Shown: positions 1-8,073 of the stretch, piece after piece
Numbering within the stretch: position 1 is the first letter of the stretch
How the letters are laid out: every line of letters begins with the position of its first letter
DNA from: an uncultured Lachnospiraceae bacterium
GTDB taxonomy: Bacteria > Bacillota > Clostridia > Lachnospirales > Lachnospiraceae
Direction: 5' to 3'
Assembly (NCBI GenBank): GCA_910586715.1
Contig: CAJUJG010000016.1
Coordinates: 1-58,407 of the forward strand
DNA length: 58,407 nucleotides
Position numbers and translations under genes: made by a program
The notes under the pieces: model-generated
Databases searched by the model: none
The model's input: the letters and a program-made list of their open reading frames with translations, nothing else
What the model was told of the DNA's origin: nothing

Positions 1-65
1 TTTTGCCGATTTCGATACCCTGCGTTTTGCCGATTTCGATACCCTGCGTTTTGCCGATTTCGATA
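1..65 (-). repeat. 24-bp in-frame tandem repeat, about 2.7 units
   Basis: Units of 24 bp (18-41 and 42-65, with a partial one at 1-17) match those at 1525-1596. On the minus strand they encode the octapeptide GKTQGIEI. They lie in the C-terminal part of the Rpn remnant. Confidence 0.85.
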
Positions 66-363
66 CCCTGTGCTTTGCCGTCTTTCTGTCCCTGAACATA
101 AACGAATTTATCCTCCGCCCGCCTGTCGCGTTTTGCTTTAAGCCGCATTTCATGCTCATAGCGCAGCCTGTCCGTAAGGCTGATTTCCTTCAATTCCTTA
201 ATCGCTTCAATAATCCCTAAATTCTTCGTTCCCAATTTCAGCATATCCAAATCCTCCTCCGTTTCCGCATTAAACAGACTATGCCACTCGTCAATTATTC
301 AGCTCAAGCTGTATGTCCCAAATTCCTAGTTTTTGCTTTTTATAATGCTTCCATAAAAAGGAT
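1..363 (-). pseudogene. Rpn-family nuclease/transposase remnant, internally deleted
   Basis: Read on the minus strand, this stretch starts inside the N-terminal region (VRILNPFLWKHYKKQK, then a WDIQLELNN segment). It then jumps in another frame to the late part of the same protein (DEWHSLFNAETEEDLDML onward), running off the window at position 1. The central catalytic part present in the two neighbouring copies is missing, and the junction near 297 shifts the frame and creates a stop. The left edge carries about 2.7 units of the same 24-bp in-frame repeat seen in the copy at 1407-2321. The right edge is fused to the last codons of the copy at 364-1209, whose final CGF residues come from this fragment. 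It is a decayed third tandem copy. Confidence 0.8.
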
Positions 364-1209
364 TTAAAATCCGCACAGGGCTGATGCTTCTTCACGGCTA
401 AGTCCGTATTCTTTTACAAGCGCATTTACAATTTGTTCGTCAGTAGCATTGATAGTACGCATAGAATTAATCAAGGATTTTATACCTTCTTTTCGCTCAG
501 CCATTCTACCCTGAACATAAACGAATTTATCCTCCGCCCGCCTGTCGCGTTTTGCTTTAAGCTTCATTTCATGCTCATAGCGCAGCCTGTCCGTAAGGCT
601 GATTTCCTTCAATTCCTTAATCGCTTCAATAATCCCTAAATTCTTCGTTCCCAATTTCAGCATATCCAAATCCTCCTCCGTTTCCGCATTAAACAGACTA
701 TGCCACTCGTCAAGTGCACTGGGCTGTTCCTTGCACGGCTTCTTTTTAAGCTCTATTGTATGCAGCTCCAGCACATCCGTATACATGTTCCCGTTTTGGT
801 CGCGCAGCATGTATACATTGTGGTAATCAGTGCTTACACAGTCTTCCAATTCAAAGTCCAAGATCGTTATGACAATACACCTTTTTGCTTTCTCATAATC
901 CTCCCCACGCCTCAAATCCGCGGTAAACATTTTAGCAAGGTAAAAAACGGACCGTTTTTTCCAGTTATATTTCTGTTTTAATTGTATCTCAATATTAATT
1001 TTCGCATCATTATTCAGCTCAAGCTGTATATCTAGAATTCCCATTTTCTGCTTCTTATACCGCTTCCATAAAAAAGGATTTAAAATCCGCACAGACTTAA
1101 TGTTTTTCAGTGGAATATTCAATACATCACTGATAAAATGCCTTCGTACAGTTTCGTTCTCCATGACTTCTTTGACACAGAAATCATATTTTAGTGGTAT
1201 TACTTTCAT
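364..1209 (-). CDS. Rpn-family recombination-promoting nuclease / putative transposase (PD-(D/E)XK)
   Basis: The 281-aa protein matches the Rpn/PDDEXK_2 pattern. An N-terminal FCVKEVMENETVRRHFISD segment is followed by the nuclease core: Asp in ILDIQLEL, then IEIQLKQ, the conserved R-S-V-F-Y-L-A-K helix and an ITILDFEL strand. Family members are DNA nucleases that promote recA-independent recombination; that role here is inferred. The start was taken at the Met at 1209 because GGAGAA lies just upstream; an in-frame ATG at 1293 exists but has no clear RBS. The C-terminus (RMAERKEGIKSL onward) differs from the copy at 1407-2321 and lacks the GKTQGIEI repeats. The last three residues are supplied by sequence from the neighbouring fragment. 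Confidence 0.8.
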   Translation of the reverse strand: MKVIPLKYDFCVKEVMENETVRRHFISDVLNIPLKNIKSVRILNPFLWKRYKKQKMGILDIQLELNNDAKINIEIQLKQKYNWKKRSVFYLAKMFTADLRRGEDYEKAKRCIVITILDFELEDCVSTDYHNVYMLRDQNGNMYTDVLELHTIELKKKPCKEQPSALDEWHSLFNAETEEDLDMLKLGTKNLGIIEAIKELKEISLTDRLRYEHEMKLKAKRDRRAEDKFVYVQGRMAERKEGIKSLINSMRTINATDEQIVNALVKEYGLSREEASALCGF

Positions 1210-1406
1210 TATAACTTCTCCTTTTGTCTGTTTCAATTGATTTTCTTTGGAAATAAAATTAATTTTTTGTGTGAATTTACGGCGATACGCCATGAATAAT
1301 GGAAGCAGAATGACTTCCGCTAATTGGATAATAATTACGGTTTAGTATGAGTTATAAAAGAGGATGTTGTCTAGACACCCTCTTTTTACAAGACTGTACA
1401 GGACCT

Positions 1407-2321
1407 TTAATGGAGCAGGGCTGATGCTTCTTCACGGCTAAGTCCGCATTTTACCATTAGCTCTGTAATAATTTGCTCATCCGACAGCCCGTTGTTTCGC
1501 ATATAATCTATCAGCATAGCAAGACCCTGCGTTTTGCCGATTTCGATACCCTGCGTTTTGCCGATTTCGATACCCTGCGTTTTGCCGATTTCGATACCCT
1601 GTGCTTTGCCGTCTTTCTGTCCCTGAACATAAACGAATTTATCCTCCGCCCGCCTGTCGCGCTTTGCTTTAAGCTTCATTTCATGCTCATAGCGTAGCCT
1701 GTCCGTAAGGCTGATTTCCTTCAATTCTTTAATCGCTTCAATAATCCCTAGATTTTTTGTCCCTGATTTAATCATATCCAAGTCCTCCTCTGTCTCCGCG
1801 TTAAACAGACAATGCCATTCATCAAGCGGGCAAGGCTGCTCTTTGTGCGGCTTCTTTTTCAACTCTATTGTATGCAGCTCCAGTACATCCGTATACAGAT
1901 TCCCATTCTGATCACGTAGCATGTATACATTGTGGTAATTCGTGCTTACACAGTCTTCCAATTCAAAGTCCAAGAACGTTATGACAATACATCTTTTTGC
2001 TTTCTCATAATCCTCCCCACGCCTTAAATCCGCAGTAAACATTTTTGCAAGGTAAAAAACGGACCGTTTTTTCCAGTTATATTTCTGTTTTAATTGTATC
2101 TCAATATTAATTTTCGCATCATTATTCAGCTCAAGCTGTATATCTAGAATTCCCATTTTCTGCTTCTTATACCGCTTCCATAAAAAAGGATTTAAAATCC
2201 GCACAGACTTAATGTTTTTCAGTGGAATATTCAATACATCACTGATAAAATGCCTTCGTACAGTTTCGTTCTCCATGACTTCTTTGACACAGAAATCATA
2301 CTTAAGTGGTATTATCTTCAT
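1407..2321 (-). CDS. Rpn-family recombination-promoting nuclease / putative transposase (PD-(D/E)XK), repeat-bearing copy
   Basis: The 304-aa paralogue is almost identical to the 364-1209 copy over the first 230 residues, with the same ILDIQLEL and IEIQLKQ catalytic segments. The C-terminal part has consecutive GKTQGIEI-type octapeptides from a 24-bp DNA repeat, then a tail LSDEQIITELMVKCGLSREE like that of the other copy. The start at 2321 follows a GGAGAA ribosome site; an upstream ATG at 2456 would extend the frame but lacks support. Upstream flanks of both copies share the MAYRRKFTQ-coding stretch, so the duplication unit included leader sequence. The family is linked to genome rearrangement; activity is not shown here. 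Confidence 0.82.
   Translation of the reverse strand: MKIIPLKYDFCVKEVMENETVRRHFISDVLNIPLKNIKSVRILNPFLWKRYKKQKMGILDIQLELNNDAKINIEIQLKQKYNWKKRSVFYLAKMFTADLRRGEDYEKAKRCIVITFLDFELEDCVSTNYHNVYMLRDQNGNLYTDVLELHTIELKKKPHKEQPCPLDEWHCLFNAETEEDLDMIKSGTKNLGIIEAIKELKEISLTDRLRYEHEMKLKAKRDRRAEDKFVYVQGQKDGKAQGIEIGKTQGIEIGKTQGIEIGKTQGLAMLIDYMRNNGLSDEQIITELMVKCGLSREEASALLH
1525..1596 (-). repeat. 24-bp in-frame tandem repeat, 3 exact units
   Basis: Units at 1525-1548, 1549-1572 and 1573-1596, plus a diverged fourth unit, each add GKTQGIEI to the Rpn protein. The period is a multiple of three, so copy-number change alters length without breaking the frame. Confidence 0.9.
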
Positions 2322-2520
2322 TATAACTTCTCCTTTTGCCTGTTTCAATTGATTTTCATTTGAATTTAAACAAATTTGTGTGAATTTACGGCGATACGCC
2401 ATGAATAAACAAACCGGAATGATTTCCGATAAAAATATAGGACAATTATATTTCAATAGTATAGCATATGTGATTTATGTAAACAAGTTTTTTTGTTATT
2501 CAATTTTTCTCCTTGCATAG

Positions 2521-2549
2521 TTGTAAAATCAAGGCAATGGAATTATAAT
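2521..2549 (+). promoter_or_regulatory. sigma-A type promoter
   Basis: TTGTAA (2521-2526), 17-bp spacer, TATAAT (2544-2549). It lies 65 bp upstream of the gene at 2614 and points toward it. Confidence 0.6.
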
Positions 2550-2613
2550 AAGGATAACTGCAAACTGGAAGTCCGCGTTGAGCGGCTTCTTTTAAATAAC
2601 GGGGTTATGGTTT

Positions 2614-3018
2614 ATGGAGTATCATAAAAAGGCAGATTTAAAAGTAGAATGCATCGCGTCGGAGGAGGACTTGGAGTTTTTTGGCGTTTCGCTGGACGAC
2701 GTGCTTGAGCGGACGGATGCAGGAATGCATTTTCTGCGGCGCGTAAAAGAATTGTGTGGGCAGACGCAGAAAGTGGAGTGGACAAACACGGCTTACACAT
2801 TAAACATCACGATGCTGCCTGATGAGCGGGTTTCCTTTGAATTCAGCGAGTGCATCGAGGACTACGTAATCAGCCTGAAACACTCAATGGCGATGGCGGA
2901 CGAGCAGACCTTGGGACCTTTGCGGGAATTTATTGAGGCGCTTGAGAATGCAGACGAAAACGAGGCACGCAGCCTTGTGGCGCATTTTGAGAAAAATACA
3001 CGCGAGATAAGTCATTGA
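2614..3018 (+). CDS. MecA N-terminal-domain-like small protein
   Basis: The 134-aa protein begins with a pattern like the N-terminal substrate-binding half of the ClpC adaptor MecA: a short beta strand (LKVECIASEEDL), an F-G-V-S-L-D-D-V turn, then a helix (AGMHFLRRVKELCGQ) and a further strand. MecA proteins are usually about 200 aa with a second ClpC-binding domain. Here only about 45 residues follow, so ClpC docking is doubtful. It has its own promoter at 2521-2549, and its stop lies 33 bp before the start of the deacetylase gene, so co-transcription is likely. The alternative is an unrelated regulatory protein; the assignment is tentative. Confidence 0.5.
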   Translation: MEYHKKADLKVECIASEEDLEFFGVSLDDVLERTDAGMHFLRRVKELCGQTQKVEWTNTAYTLNITMLPDERVSFEFSECIEDYVISLKHSMAMADEQTLGPLREFIEALENADENEARSLVAHFEKNTREISH

Positions 3019-3050
3019 CAAAATTTTATCAAAAGATTGGAGTAAGAAAA

Positions 3051-3863
<813 letters not shown>

Positions 3864-3903
3864 TTTTATTTGTTTCATTTGTTTCTTTATGCGAAAAAAC
3901 AGT

Positions 3904-3931
3904 TTGAATTTTACCCAAAATATGTTAAAAT
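3904..3931 (+). promoter_or_regulatory. possible promoter of the small membrane protein gene
   Basis: TTGAAT (3904-3909), 16-bp spacer, TAAAAT (3926-3931), 63 bp upstream of the ATG at 3995. Confidence 0.35.
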
Positions 3932-3994
3932 AATACCTAGAGCAATTGGCAGTTATCTGTAAATTGCGGGATCACTTAAGAATGGGGGATTTAT

Positions 3995-4273
3995 ATGAAA
4001 ACAGCAAGGCTTACTTTCTTGAAATTTTTATATGCAGTGGTAATCGGAATTGTGGTTTCGGCATTTTCGCTTGGTGTTTCAACCGTGAATGCACAGGAGG
4101 CACAGGGGAATGTCGTAGTTGCAGAAGAGGAGGTGCCGTTAAGCGAAAGTGCGGATAATGGCGGCGGTGCGGTTCTGATTCTTTTGGGAGGAATGCTTCT
4201 TATCATTATTGCGGTCGTAATTACAGTGGTTGCATCCGTTGTAACGACAGCGCCGATTGCAGATGAGATTTAA
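3995..4273 (+). CDS. small exported membrane protein of unknown function
   Basis: The 92-aa protein has a lysine/arginine-containing N-terminus followed by a hydrophobic stretch (residues 12-28) and a possible cleavage site after VSTVNA. A short acidic linker (QEAQGNVVVAEEEVP) precedes a Gly-rich start of a long hydrophobic helix (about residues 57-84). The layout suggests a small protein inserted in the membrane with an outward acidic segment. A GGGGGA ribosome site precedes the ATG. I do not recognise a family. It is followed at about 100 bp by the first tRNA-Gly. Confidence 0.6.
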   Translation: MKTARLTFLKFLYAVVIGIVVSAFSLGVSTVNAQEAQGNVVVAEEEVPLSESADNGGGAVLILLGGMLLIIIAVVITVVASVVTTAPIADEI

Positions 4274-4322
4274 TTGAGGGCGCGGCGTAATAATAGGAGT
4301 AGAAATAAATTTGCGCAGAGGA

Positions 4323-4351
4323 TTGACTTTTCGGGCAGTCTGTGATAACAT
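4323..4351 (+). promoter_or_regulatory. tRNA-Gly promoter
   Basis: TTGACT (4323-4328), 17-bp spacer, TAACAT (4346-4351); the tRNA begins 24 bp downstream. Confidence 0.6.
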
Positions 4352-4374
4352 AAAGACTGTTCGTAAGCCGATTT

Positions 4375-4445
4375 GCAGGTGTAGTTCAATGGTAGAACAC
4401 TAGCCTTCCAAGCTAGATACGTGGGTTCGATTCCCATCACCCGCT
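4375..4445 (+). tRNA. tRNA-Gly (anticodon UCC)
   Basis: 71 nt with a full cloverleaf. The anticodon stem CTAGC/GCTAG closes a CTTCCAA loop giving UCC, and the T-arm is GTGGG-TTCGATT-CCCAT. The acceptor stem pairs GCAGGTG with CACCCGC, leaving an A3-C70 mismatch where this family normally has G-C. No CCA is encoded. Confidence 0.92.
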
Positions 4446-4497
4446 TGGCATATGGATTTCCTGAGTCCAAAAAATCGGTAAAAAAATTAATTACCTG

Positions 4498-4526
4498 TTG
4501 ACAAAAGGAATGAAATCATGTATTAT
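4498..4526 (+). promoter_or_regulatory. consensus promoter of second tRNA-Gly
   Basis: TTGACA (4498-4503), 17-bp spacer, TATTAT (4521-4526); near-perfect sigma-A promoter 30 bp upstream of the tRNA. Confidence 0.8.
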
Positions 4527-4556
4527 AATATAAGTCTGGTAAAGACGACAGCAAAT

Positions 4557-4629
4557 GCGATAGTGGCGTAGTTGGTAACGCGCGACCTTGCCAAGGTCGA
4601 GACCGCGGGTTCGAGCCCCGTCTATCGCT
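4557..4629 (+). tRNA. tRNA-Gly (anticodon GCC)
   Basis: 73 nt; acceptor GCGATAG/CTATCGC pairs perfectly. The anticodon stem CGACC/GGTCG closes TTGCCAA, giving GCC. The T-arm is GCGGG-TTCGAGC-CCCGT. It has its own promoter and terminator, so it is transcribed separately from the upstream tRNA-Gly(UCC). Confidence 0.95.
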
Positions 4630-4632
4630 CTA

Positions 4633-4659
4633 AAAAAGCCTAGAATTTCTAGGCTTTTT
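4633..4659 (+). terminator. rho-independent terminator after tRNA-Gly
   Basis: 11-bp perfect stem (AAAAAGCCTAG / CTAGGCTTTTT) with a 5-nt loop, ending in a T run directly after the tRNA. Confidence 0.85.
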
Positions 4660-4714
4660 GTTTTATGCACACGGTCACCCAAAGGAAATATGTCAGCGTA
4701 AGCTTCGTAAAAGA

Positions 4715-4764
4715 GGACGAACCCCCGAAAGTATTGCGATTACTTTTGGGGGTTCGTCCTTTTT
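4715..4764. terminator. strong, possibly bidirectional terminator
   Basis: 19-bp stem (4715-4733 with 4741-4759, one G-T pair) around a 7-nt loop, followed by TTTTT on the plus strand. It separates the tRNA genes from the minus-strand genes that follow. Confidence 0.8.
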
Positions 4765-4864
4765 GTATTTCCGTATCCTGTACTATCTTTTTTGCCTACT
4801 GGCATTATAGCATATGTAAAAATGGATTTTAATATGCTTCCTTGAATATTTATTTATCGAATAT

Positions 4865-5050
4865 TTATTTGTCAAATTCTTTATCAATATAGTCAGAAAT
4901 TTTTCTCCCTAGGGCGTATGGAATTCTTTGATGATTTGTATTCGGTGGAGCCACCATATACATCCGCCCGTCAATCAGCTCTGCCCGCTGCCCTTCCGAA
5001 AGCGCGTAAATATCTTCGACTGTATACATCTTTTCCTGCGGTGGTGCCAT
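4865..5050 (-). pseudogene. truncated Uma2-family endonuclease (DUF820) remnant
   Basis: The 61-aa frame matches only the first third of a Uma2 protein: YTVEDIYALSEGQRAELIDGR, then MVAPPNTNHQRI and a YALGRKISDYI helix. Uma2 proteins are normally about 180-200 aa with PD-(D/E)XK catalytic residues in the missing part. No continuation is visible in the other frames before the terminator at 4715-4764. A GGGGGT ribosome site precedes the ATG. It lies 13 bp after the repressor gene and could still be co-transcribed with it. Confidence 0.65.
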
Positions 5051-5063
5051 ATCGATACCCCCG

Positions 5064-5876
5064 TTAATTCTTTACATCCCAAATCCCAATAACCTTCCCC
5101 ATGCATCTTGAGCTTTCCGTCAACGTAATGTTTTTAAATTCCGGATTCAGCGAAATCAGCTCGCCATTCCCAAGCTTTTTCACATAGCTTTCCCCATCTA
5201 CCAAAAAGATACCGATTTCTCCGATTTCAATTTCATCGGTCATTTCGATAAGAAGCGTATCGCCGTCTTTGTATACCGGGAACATACTGTTGCCGTTTAC
5301 GCCGATGGCATAATCGGCTCGTTTATATGCCGGTGTATTTGGTATTTCAATCCGCTTTGTGGGTGGCATATCAAAAATGAGCTGTCCGGTACCTGCCGAT
5401 GCAAGTCGGTAGTAATAGTTGATAAGCCGCATTTCAATGTGCAAAGGTTCGCTGACAACAGGTTCTGCCTGTGCAGTCTCCTTCTTTTTAGGCTGAAGCA
5501 GTTCGTTTGCAACATTTTTGAGAACCTGTTTGGAATTGTTATCTAAATTCTGATATACAACAATAAAATTCTTTACCAAATCGGCAATCAGGTCGCCGTC
5601 CGAATCAAGGAGCATCTGTGTACATTTTTCCAATTCTTCATCTTCGGTCATCTCCACGAAGATTTCTTCATCGGGACCGCCGTTGCGCAGCCAGTCTTCA
5701 TTAATGAAAAAGACATTGCAGAGGTTTGAGATAACACGGTCCGTAATATTGATGCGCCCGTTCTCGATATTTCTGATGTTGGAGCCGGACAATCCGATTT
5801 TAGCGCCGAAATCATCGCAGTTTTTAAAGCCAAGTTTTACTTTTCGGATATACCGAAGGCGTTCTCCAATCGTCAT
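5064..5876 (-). CDS. XRE-family/S24 autocleaving repressor (CI/LexA-like)
   Basis: The 270-aa protein has an N-terminal helix-turn-helix (about residues 20-60; FGAKIGLSGSNIRNIENGR). A linker is followed by a C-terminal S24 peptidase domain. Ser197 in GVNGNSMFP and Lys233 in SYVKKLG form the expected Ser-Lys dyad, and Ala161-Gly162 in LASAGTGQ is a likely self-cleavage site. Such repressors are inactivated through RecA-stimulated cleavage on DNA damage, so SOS induction of the tailocin is inferred. The gene faces away from the tail operon and has an AGGAGGT ribosome site and its own promoter. The C-terminal domain ends IGIWDVKN as in many phage repressors. Confidence 0.9.
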   Translation of the reverse strand: MTIGERLRYIRKVKLGFKNCDDFGAKIGLSGSNIRNIENGRINITDRVISNLCNVFFINEDWLRNGGPDEEIFVEMTEDEELEKCTQMLLDSDGDLIADLVKNFIVVYQNLDNNSKQVLKNVANELLQPKKKETAQAEPVVSEPLHIEMRLINYYYRLASAGTGQLIFDMPPTKRIEIPNTPAYKRADYAIGVNGNSMFPVYKDGDTLLIEMTDEIEIGEIGIFLVDGESYVKKLGNGELISLNPEFKNITLTESSRCMGKVIGIWDVKN

Positions 5877-5904
5877 TTTTGTGACCTCCTATCCCTTTTC
5901 ATTA

Positions 5905-5933
5905 ATAGTAGCATTTGCAAAAACGATTGTCAA
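5905..5933 (-). promoter_or_regulatory. repressor promoter (minus strand)
   Basis: On the minus strand TTGACA (5933-5928), 17-bp spacer, TACTAT (5910-5905), upstream of the repressor start at 5876. Its -35 box lies inside operator copy 1. Confidence 0.75.
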
Positions 5934-6000
5934 GCGCAAAAAAATTATAAAAAATGATTGACAAACACAAAATAAGTGTGTAAAATGTGCTTAACAATCA
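5924..6000. promoter_or_regulatory. three operator copies between divergent tailocin promoters
   Basis: A 15-bp motif occurs at 5924-5938 (CGATTGTCAAGCGCA), 5955-5969 (TGATTGACAAACACA) and inverted at 6000-5986 (TGATTGTTAAGCACA). Copy 1 covers the -35 of the repressor promoter, copy 2 the -35 of the tail promoter, and copy 3 touches the end of its -10 and covers its likely start site. This placement fits binding by the adjacent repressor. Confidence 0.65.
5958..5986 (+). promoter_or_regulatory. tailocin structural operon promoter
   Basis: TTGACA (5958-5963), 17-bp spacer, TAAAAT (5981-5986), driving the genes from 6037 onward. Confidence 0.8.
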
Positions 6001-6036
6001 AAAACAAACGTTGAACCGATTGAGGAGGTGAAAAGG

Positions 6037-6129
6037 ATGGTGGAGATTGATGTTGCAGATGGGATTTGTTCCCGCGGACCGCCTGAAGGATTATCACAAA
6101 AAAGAATGGAGAGGTGTTTGAAATGGTAG
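6037..6129 (+). CDS. 30-aa leader ORF of the tailocin operon
   Basis: A strong GAGGAGGTG ribosome site sits 8 nt before ATG 6037, and the frame runs 30 codons to a TAG at 6127. The stop overlaps the start region of the tail terminator gene (ATG at 6123), so the two are likely translationally coupled. The peptide (MVEIDVADGICSRGPPEG...) matches nothing I know. It may be a true small protein, a coupling leader, or the remnant of a deleted upstream gene. Confidence 0.4.
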   Translation: MVEIDVADGICSRGPPEGLSQKRMERCLKW

Positions 6130-6539
6130 AGTTAATCATTGCGGCAGTCAAAGCTGCCTTGAAGGAAGTATTCGGAGACGGTTATGCAATCCATACGGAG
6201 GAAGTGCCGCAGGAAGCCGGTTTCTTCATTACCTGTTCCGACCTTGCGGAAAATCTTTTTGTGGGAAAACGGTATTTCAGGCAGAACAGATTGTGTGTGC
6301 GGTATATTCCAAAAACGGAAGAAAAACAAAAGGAATGTACCGATACGGCAGAGCGGCTGCTGCAGTGTTTGGAATATATTATGGTTTCCGGTGAAGAGAA
6401 ACCGATGAGAGGGACAAAAATGAAGTGTGAAATAACTGACGGCGTTTTGAAATTTTTTGTAAATTATGACTGCTTTGTCAGCAAGTCACAGCAGCAGGTA
6501 CCTATGGAAAGCATGAAAACGGGTATCAACATGAATTAG
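6123..6539 (+). CDS. phage tail terminator-like protein (DUF6838 type)
   Basis: The 138-aa protein begins with a helix (ELIIAAVKAALKEVFG), then strands around GFFITCSDLAENLFVGKRYF and CVRYIPK, as in the small tail-completion proteins that precede the sheath gene in PBSX-type operons. Such proteins cap the head-proximal end of the tail tube and fix its length. The start is ATG 6123, with GGAGAG upstream; a GTG at 6114 is too close to that site. It is followed by a 67-aa gene and the sheath gene. Identification rests on position and overall pattern. Confidence 0.7.
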   Translation: MVELIIAAVKAALKEVFGDGYAIHTEEVPQEAGFFITCSDLAENLFVGKRYFRQNRLCVRYIPKTEEKQKECTDTAERLLQCLEYIMVSGEEKPMRGTKMKCEITDGVLKFFVNYDCFVSKSQQQVPMESMKTGINMN

Positions 6540-6548
6540 GAGGTATAT

Positions 6549-6752
6549 ATGGCAACAGCGAAAAAGACAGAGAACAGTATGTCAGATGTCAAGGGCAAAG
6601 AACAAATGTTCACAAAAGAGCAGATTGCGGCGTCACAACGCTACGCCGACAGAAAAGATTTGGTGAATGCGGTTTTGGCTGACGGCAAAAAGTACACGTT
6701 TCAGGACGTGGAGAAAACAATTGAAAACTATTTGAAAGGTAAGGTGAAGTAG
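6549..6752 (+). CDS. small conserved tail-operon protein
   Basis: The 67-aa protein is charged and helical (FTKEQIAASQRYADRKDLVNAVL, then YTFQDVEKTIENYLKGKVK). Small proteins of this kind commonly sit just before the sheath gene in Clostridia tail modules; no biochemical role is known to me. A GGAGG ribosome site precedes ATG 6549, and the stop abuts the sheath start. Confidence 0.65.
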   Translation: MATAKKTENSMSDVKGKEQMFTKEQIAASQRYADRKDLVNAVLADGKKYTFQDVEKTIENYLKGKVK

Positions 6753-8060
6753 ATGGCTTTAGGTGGAGGCAGTTTTATTACACAGAATAAGGAACTTCCG
6801 GGTGCGTATATCAATTTTGTATCTGCGGCATCCGCATCCGCGCAGCTTTCTGACAGAGGTATTGTTACAATGCCGCTTGAATTGGACTGGGGCGAGGAAG
6901 GAACAATTTTTGAAATTACAGGAGAGGACTTTCAGAAGAACAGTCAGAAATTATTGGGCTATGCCTATGACAGTGAAAAACTCAAGGGTCTTAGGGATCT
7001 CTTTATGGGAGCAAAGACAATGTACGCATACCGTCTCAACGGAGGCGGAGAAAAAGCGTCAAACGCATATGCGGCTGCAAAGTACAGCGGTGTGCGCGGC
7101 AATGACTTAAAGATTGTGATTCAGGCAAATGCAGATGTGGAAAACGCATTTGACGTGGCAACATACTTGGGAACGGTAAAGGTTGACAGTCAGACAGTTA
7201 CGGAAGCAGCGGCATTGTCAGACAACGATTATGTGGTATTTAAGAAGGACGCAAGCCTTGAGGAAACCGCAGCCACACCCTTAACGGGAGGCACAAATAA
7301 GGCGGTTGACGGGACGGCGCATCAGGCGTATCTCGATTTGATTGAGGCATATTCTTACAACACAATGGGCGTTGTGACGGAGGACGACGTTACAAAGAAG
7401 CTTTACATCGCGTTCAATAAGCGTCTGAGGGACGAAATGGGTATCAAGTTCCAGCTGGTGCTCCATCGTGCGCAGGCGGATTACATGGGTGTAATTAATG
7501 TCGCAAATGAAACAAGCGACAGCGGCTGGAGCGCGGCATCCTTGGTGTACTGGGTAACCGGAGCCGAGGCAGGATGCGCAGTCAACAAGTCCTGCCAAAA
7601 CAAAAAGTACGACGGCGAGTTTTCCGTAGATACGGATTTTACGCAGAACAGACTGAAACAGGCTGTAAAAAACGGTGAATTTATCCTGCATAATGTGAAT
7701 GCGGATATTCGGGTTTTGGAGGACATTAACAGTATGGTTACGACAACGGACGACTGCGGTGCAGTTTTTAAGGACAATCAGACCATCCGTGTAATTGACC
7801 AGCTGGGAAATGATGATGCTGTGCTGTTCAACACAAAGTATTTGGGCGTTGTACCCAACAATGCGTCCGGCAGGGTTTCGCTTTGGTCGGATCTTGTGAA
7901 GATACGGCAGCAGCTTCAGGACTTGGGAGCAATCGAAAACTTTAGCGATTCCGACGTGGCGGTTGTGCAGGGCGACACGAAGAAATCGGTTGTCGTAACG
8001 GGCAGCATCACGGTTGTGAACGCTATGGGCAAACTTTATATGACGGTTACCGTCGGATAG
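6753..8060 (+). CDS. contractile tail sheath protein (XkdK-like)
   Basis: The 435-aa protein is of normal length for PBSX-type sheaths. It opens with LGGGSFITQNKELPGAYINF, the typical sheath N-terminus in which the Pro-Gly-Ala-Tyr segment starts the protein. It contains a variable middle domain and ends with the conserved sheath C-terminal part (NNASGRVSLWSDLVKIRQQL to ITVVNAMGKLYMTVTV). The sheath polymer surrounds the tube and contracts on binding to drive the tube into the target envelope. GGTGAAG precedes the start, which directly follows the stop of the upstream gene. Presence of a sheath defines the particle as contractile rather than flexible. Confidence 0.93.
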   Translation: MALGGGSFITQNKELPGAYINFVSAASASAQLSDRGIVTMPLELDWGEEGTIFEITGEDFQKNSQKLLGYAYDSEKLKGLRDLFMGAKTMYAYRLNGGGEKASNAYAAAKYSGVRGNDLKIVIQANADVENAFDVATYLGTVKVDSQTVTEAAALSDNDYVVFKKDASLEETAATPLTGGTNKAVDGTAHQAYLDLIEAYSYNTMGVVTEDDVTKKLYIAFNKRLRDEMGIKFQLVLHRAQADYMGVINVANETSDSGWSAASLVYWVTGAEAGCAVNKSCQNKKYDGEFSVDTDFTQNRLKQAVKNGEFILHNVNADIRVLEDINSMVTTTDDCGAVFKDNQTIRVIDQLGNDDAVLFNTKYLGVVPNNASGRVSLWSDLVKIRQQLQDLGAIENFSDSDVAVVQGDTKKSVVVTGSITVVNAMGKLYMTVTVG

Positions 8061-8073
8061 GAGGCAGGAAACA

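Noticed and set aside
1..1603. 24-bp repeats as a CRISPR array
   Set aside because: Units are directly adjacent with no spacers and lie in frame within Rpn coding sequence.
4715..4764. Long inverted repeat as an integron or attachment site
   Set aside because: A perfect stem with T run at the end of a transcription unit is explained by termination.
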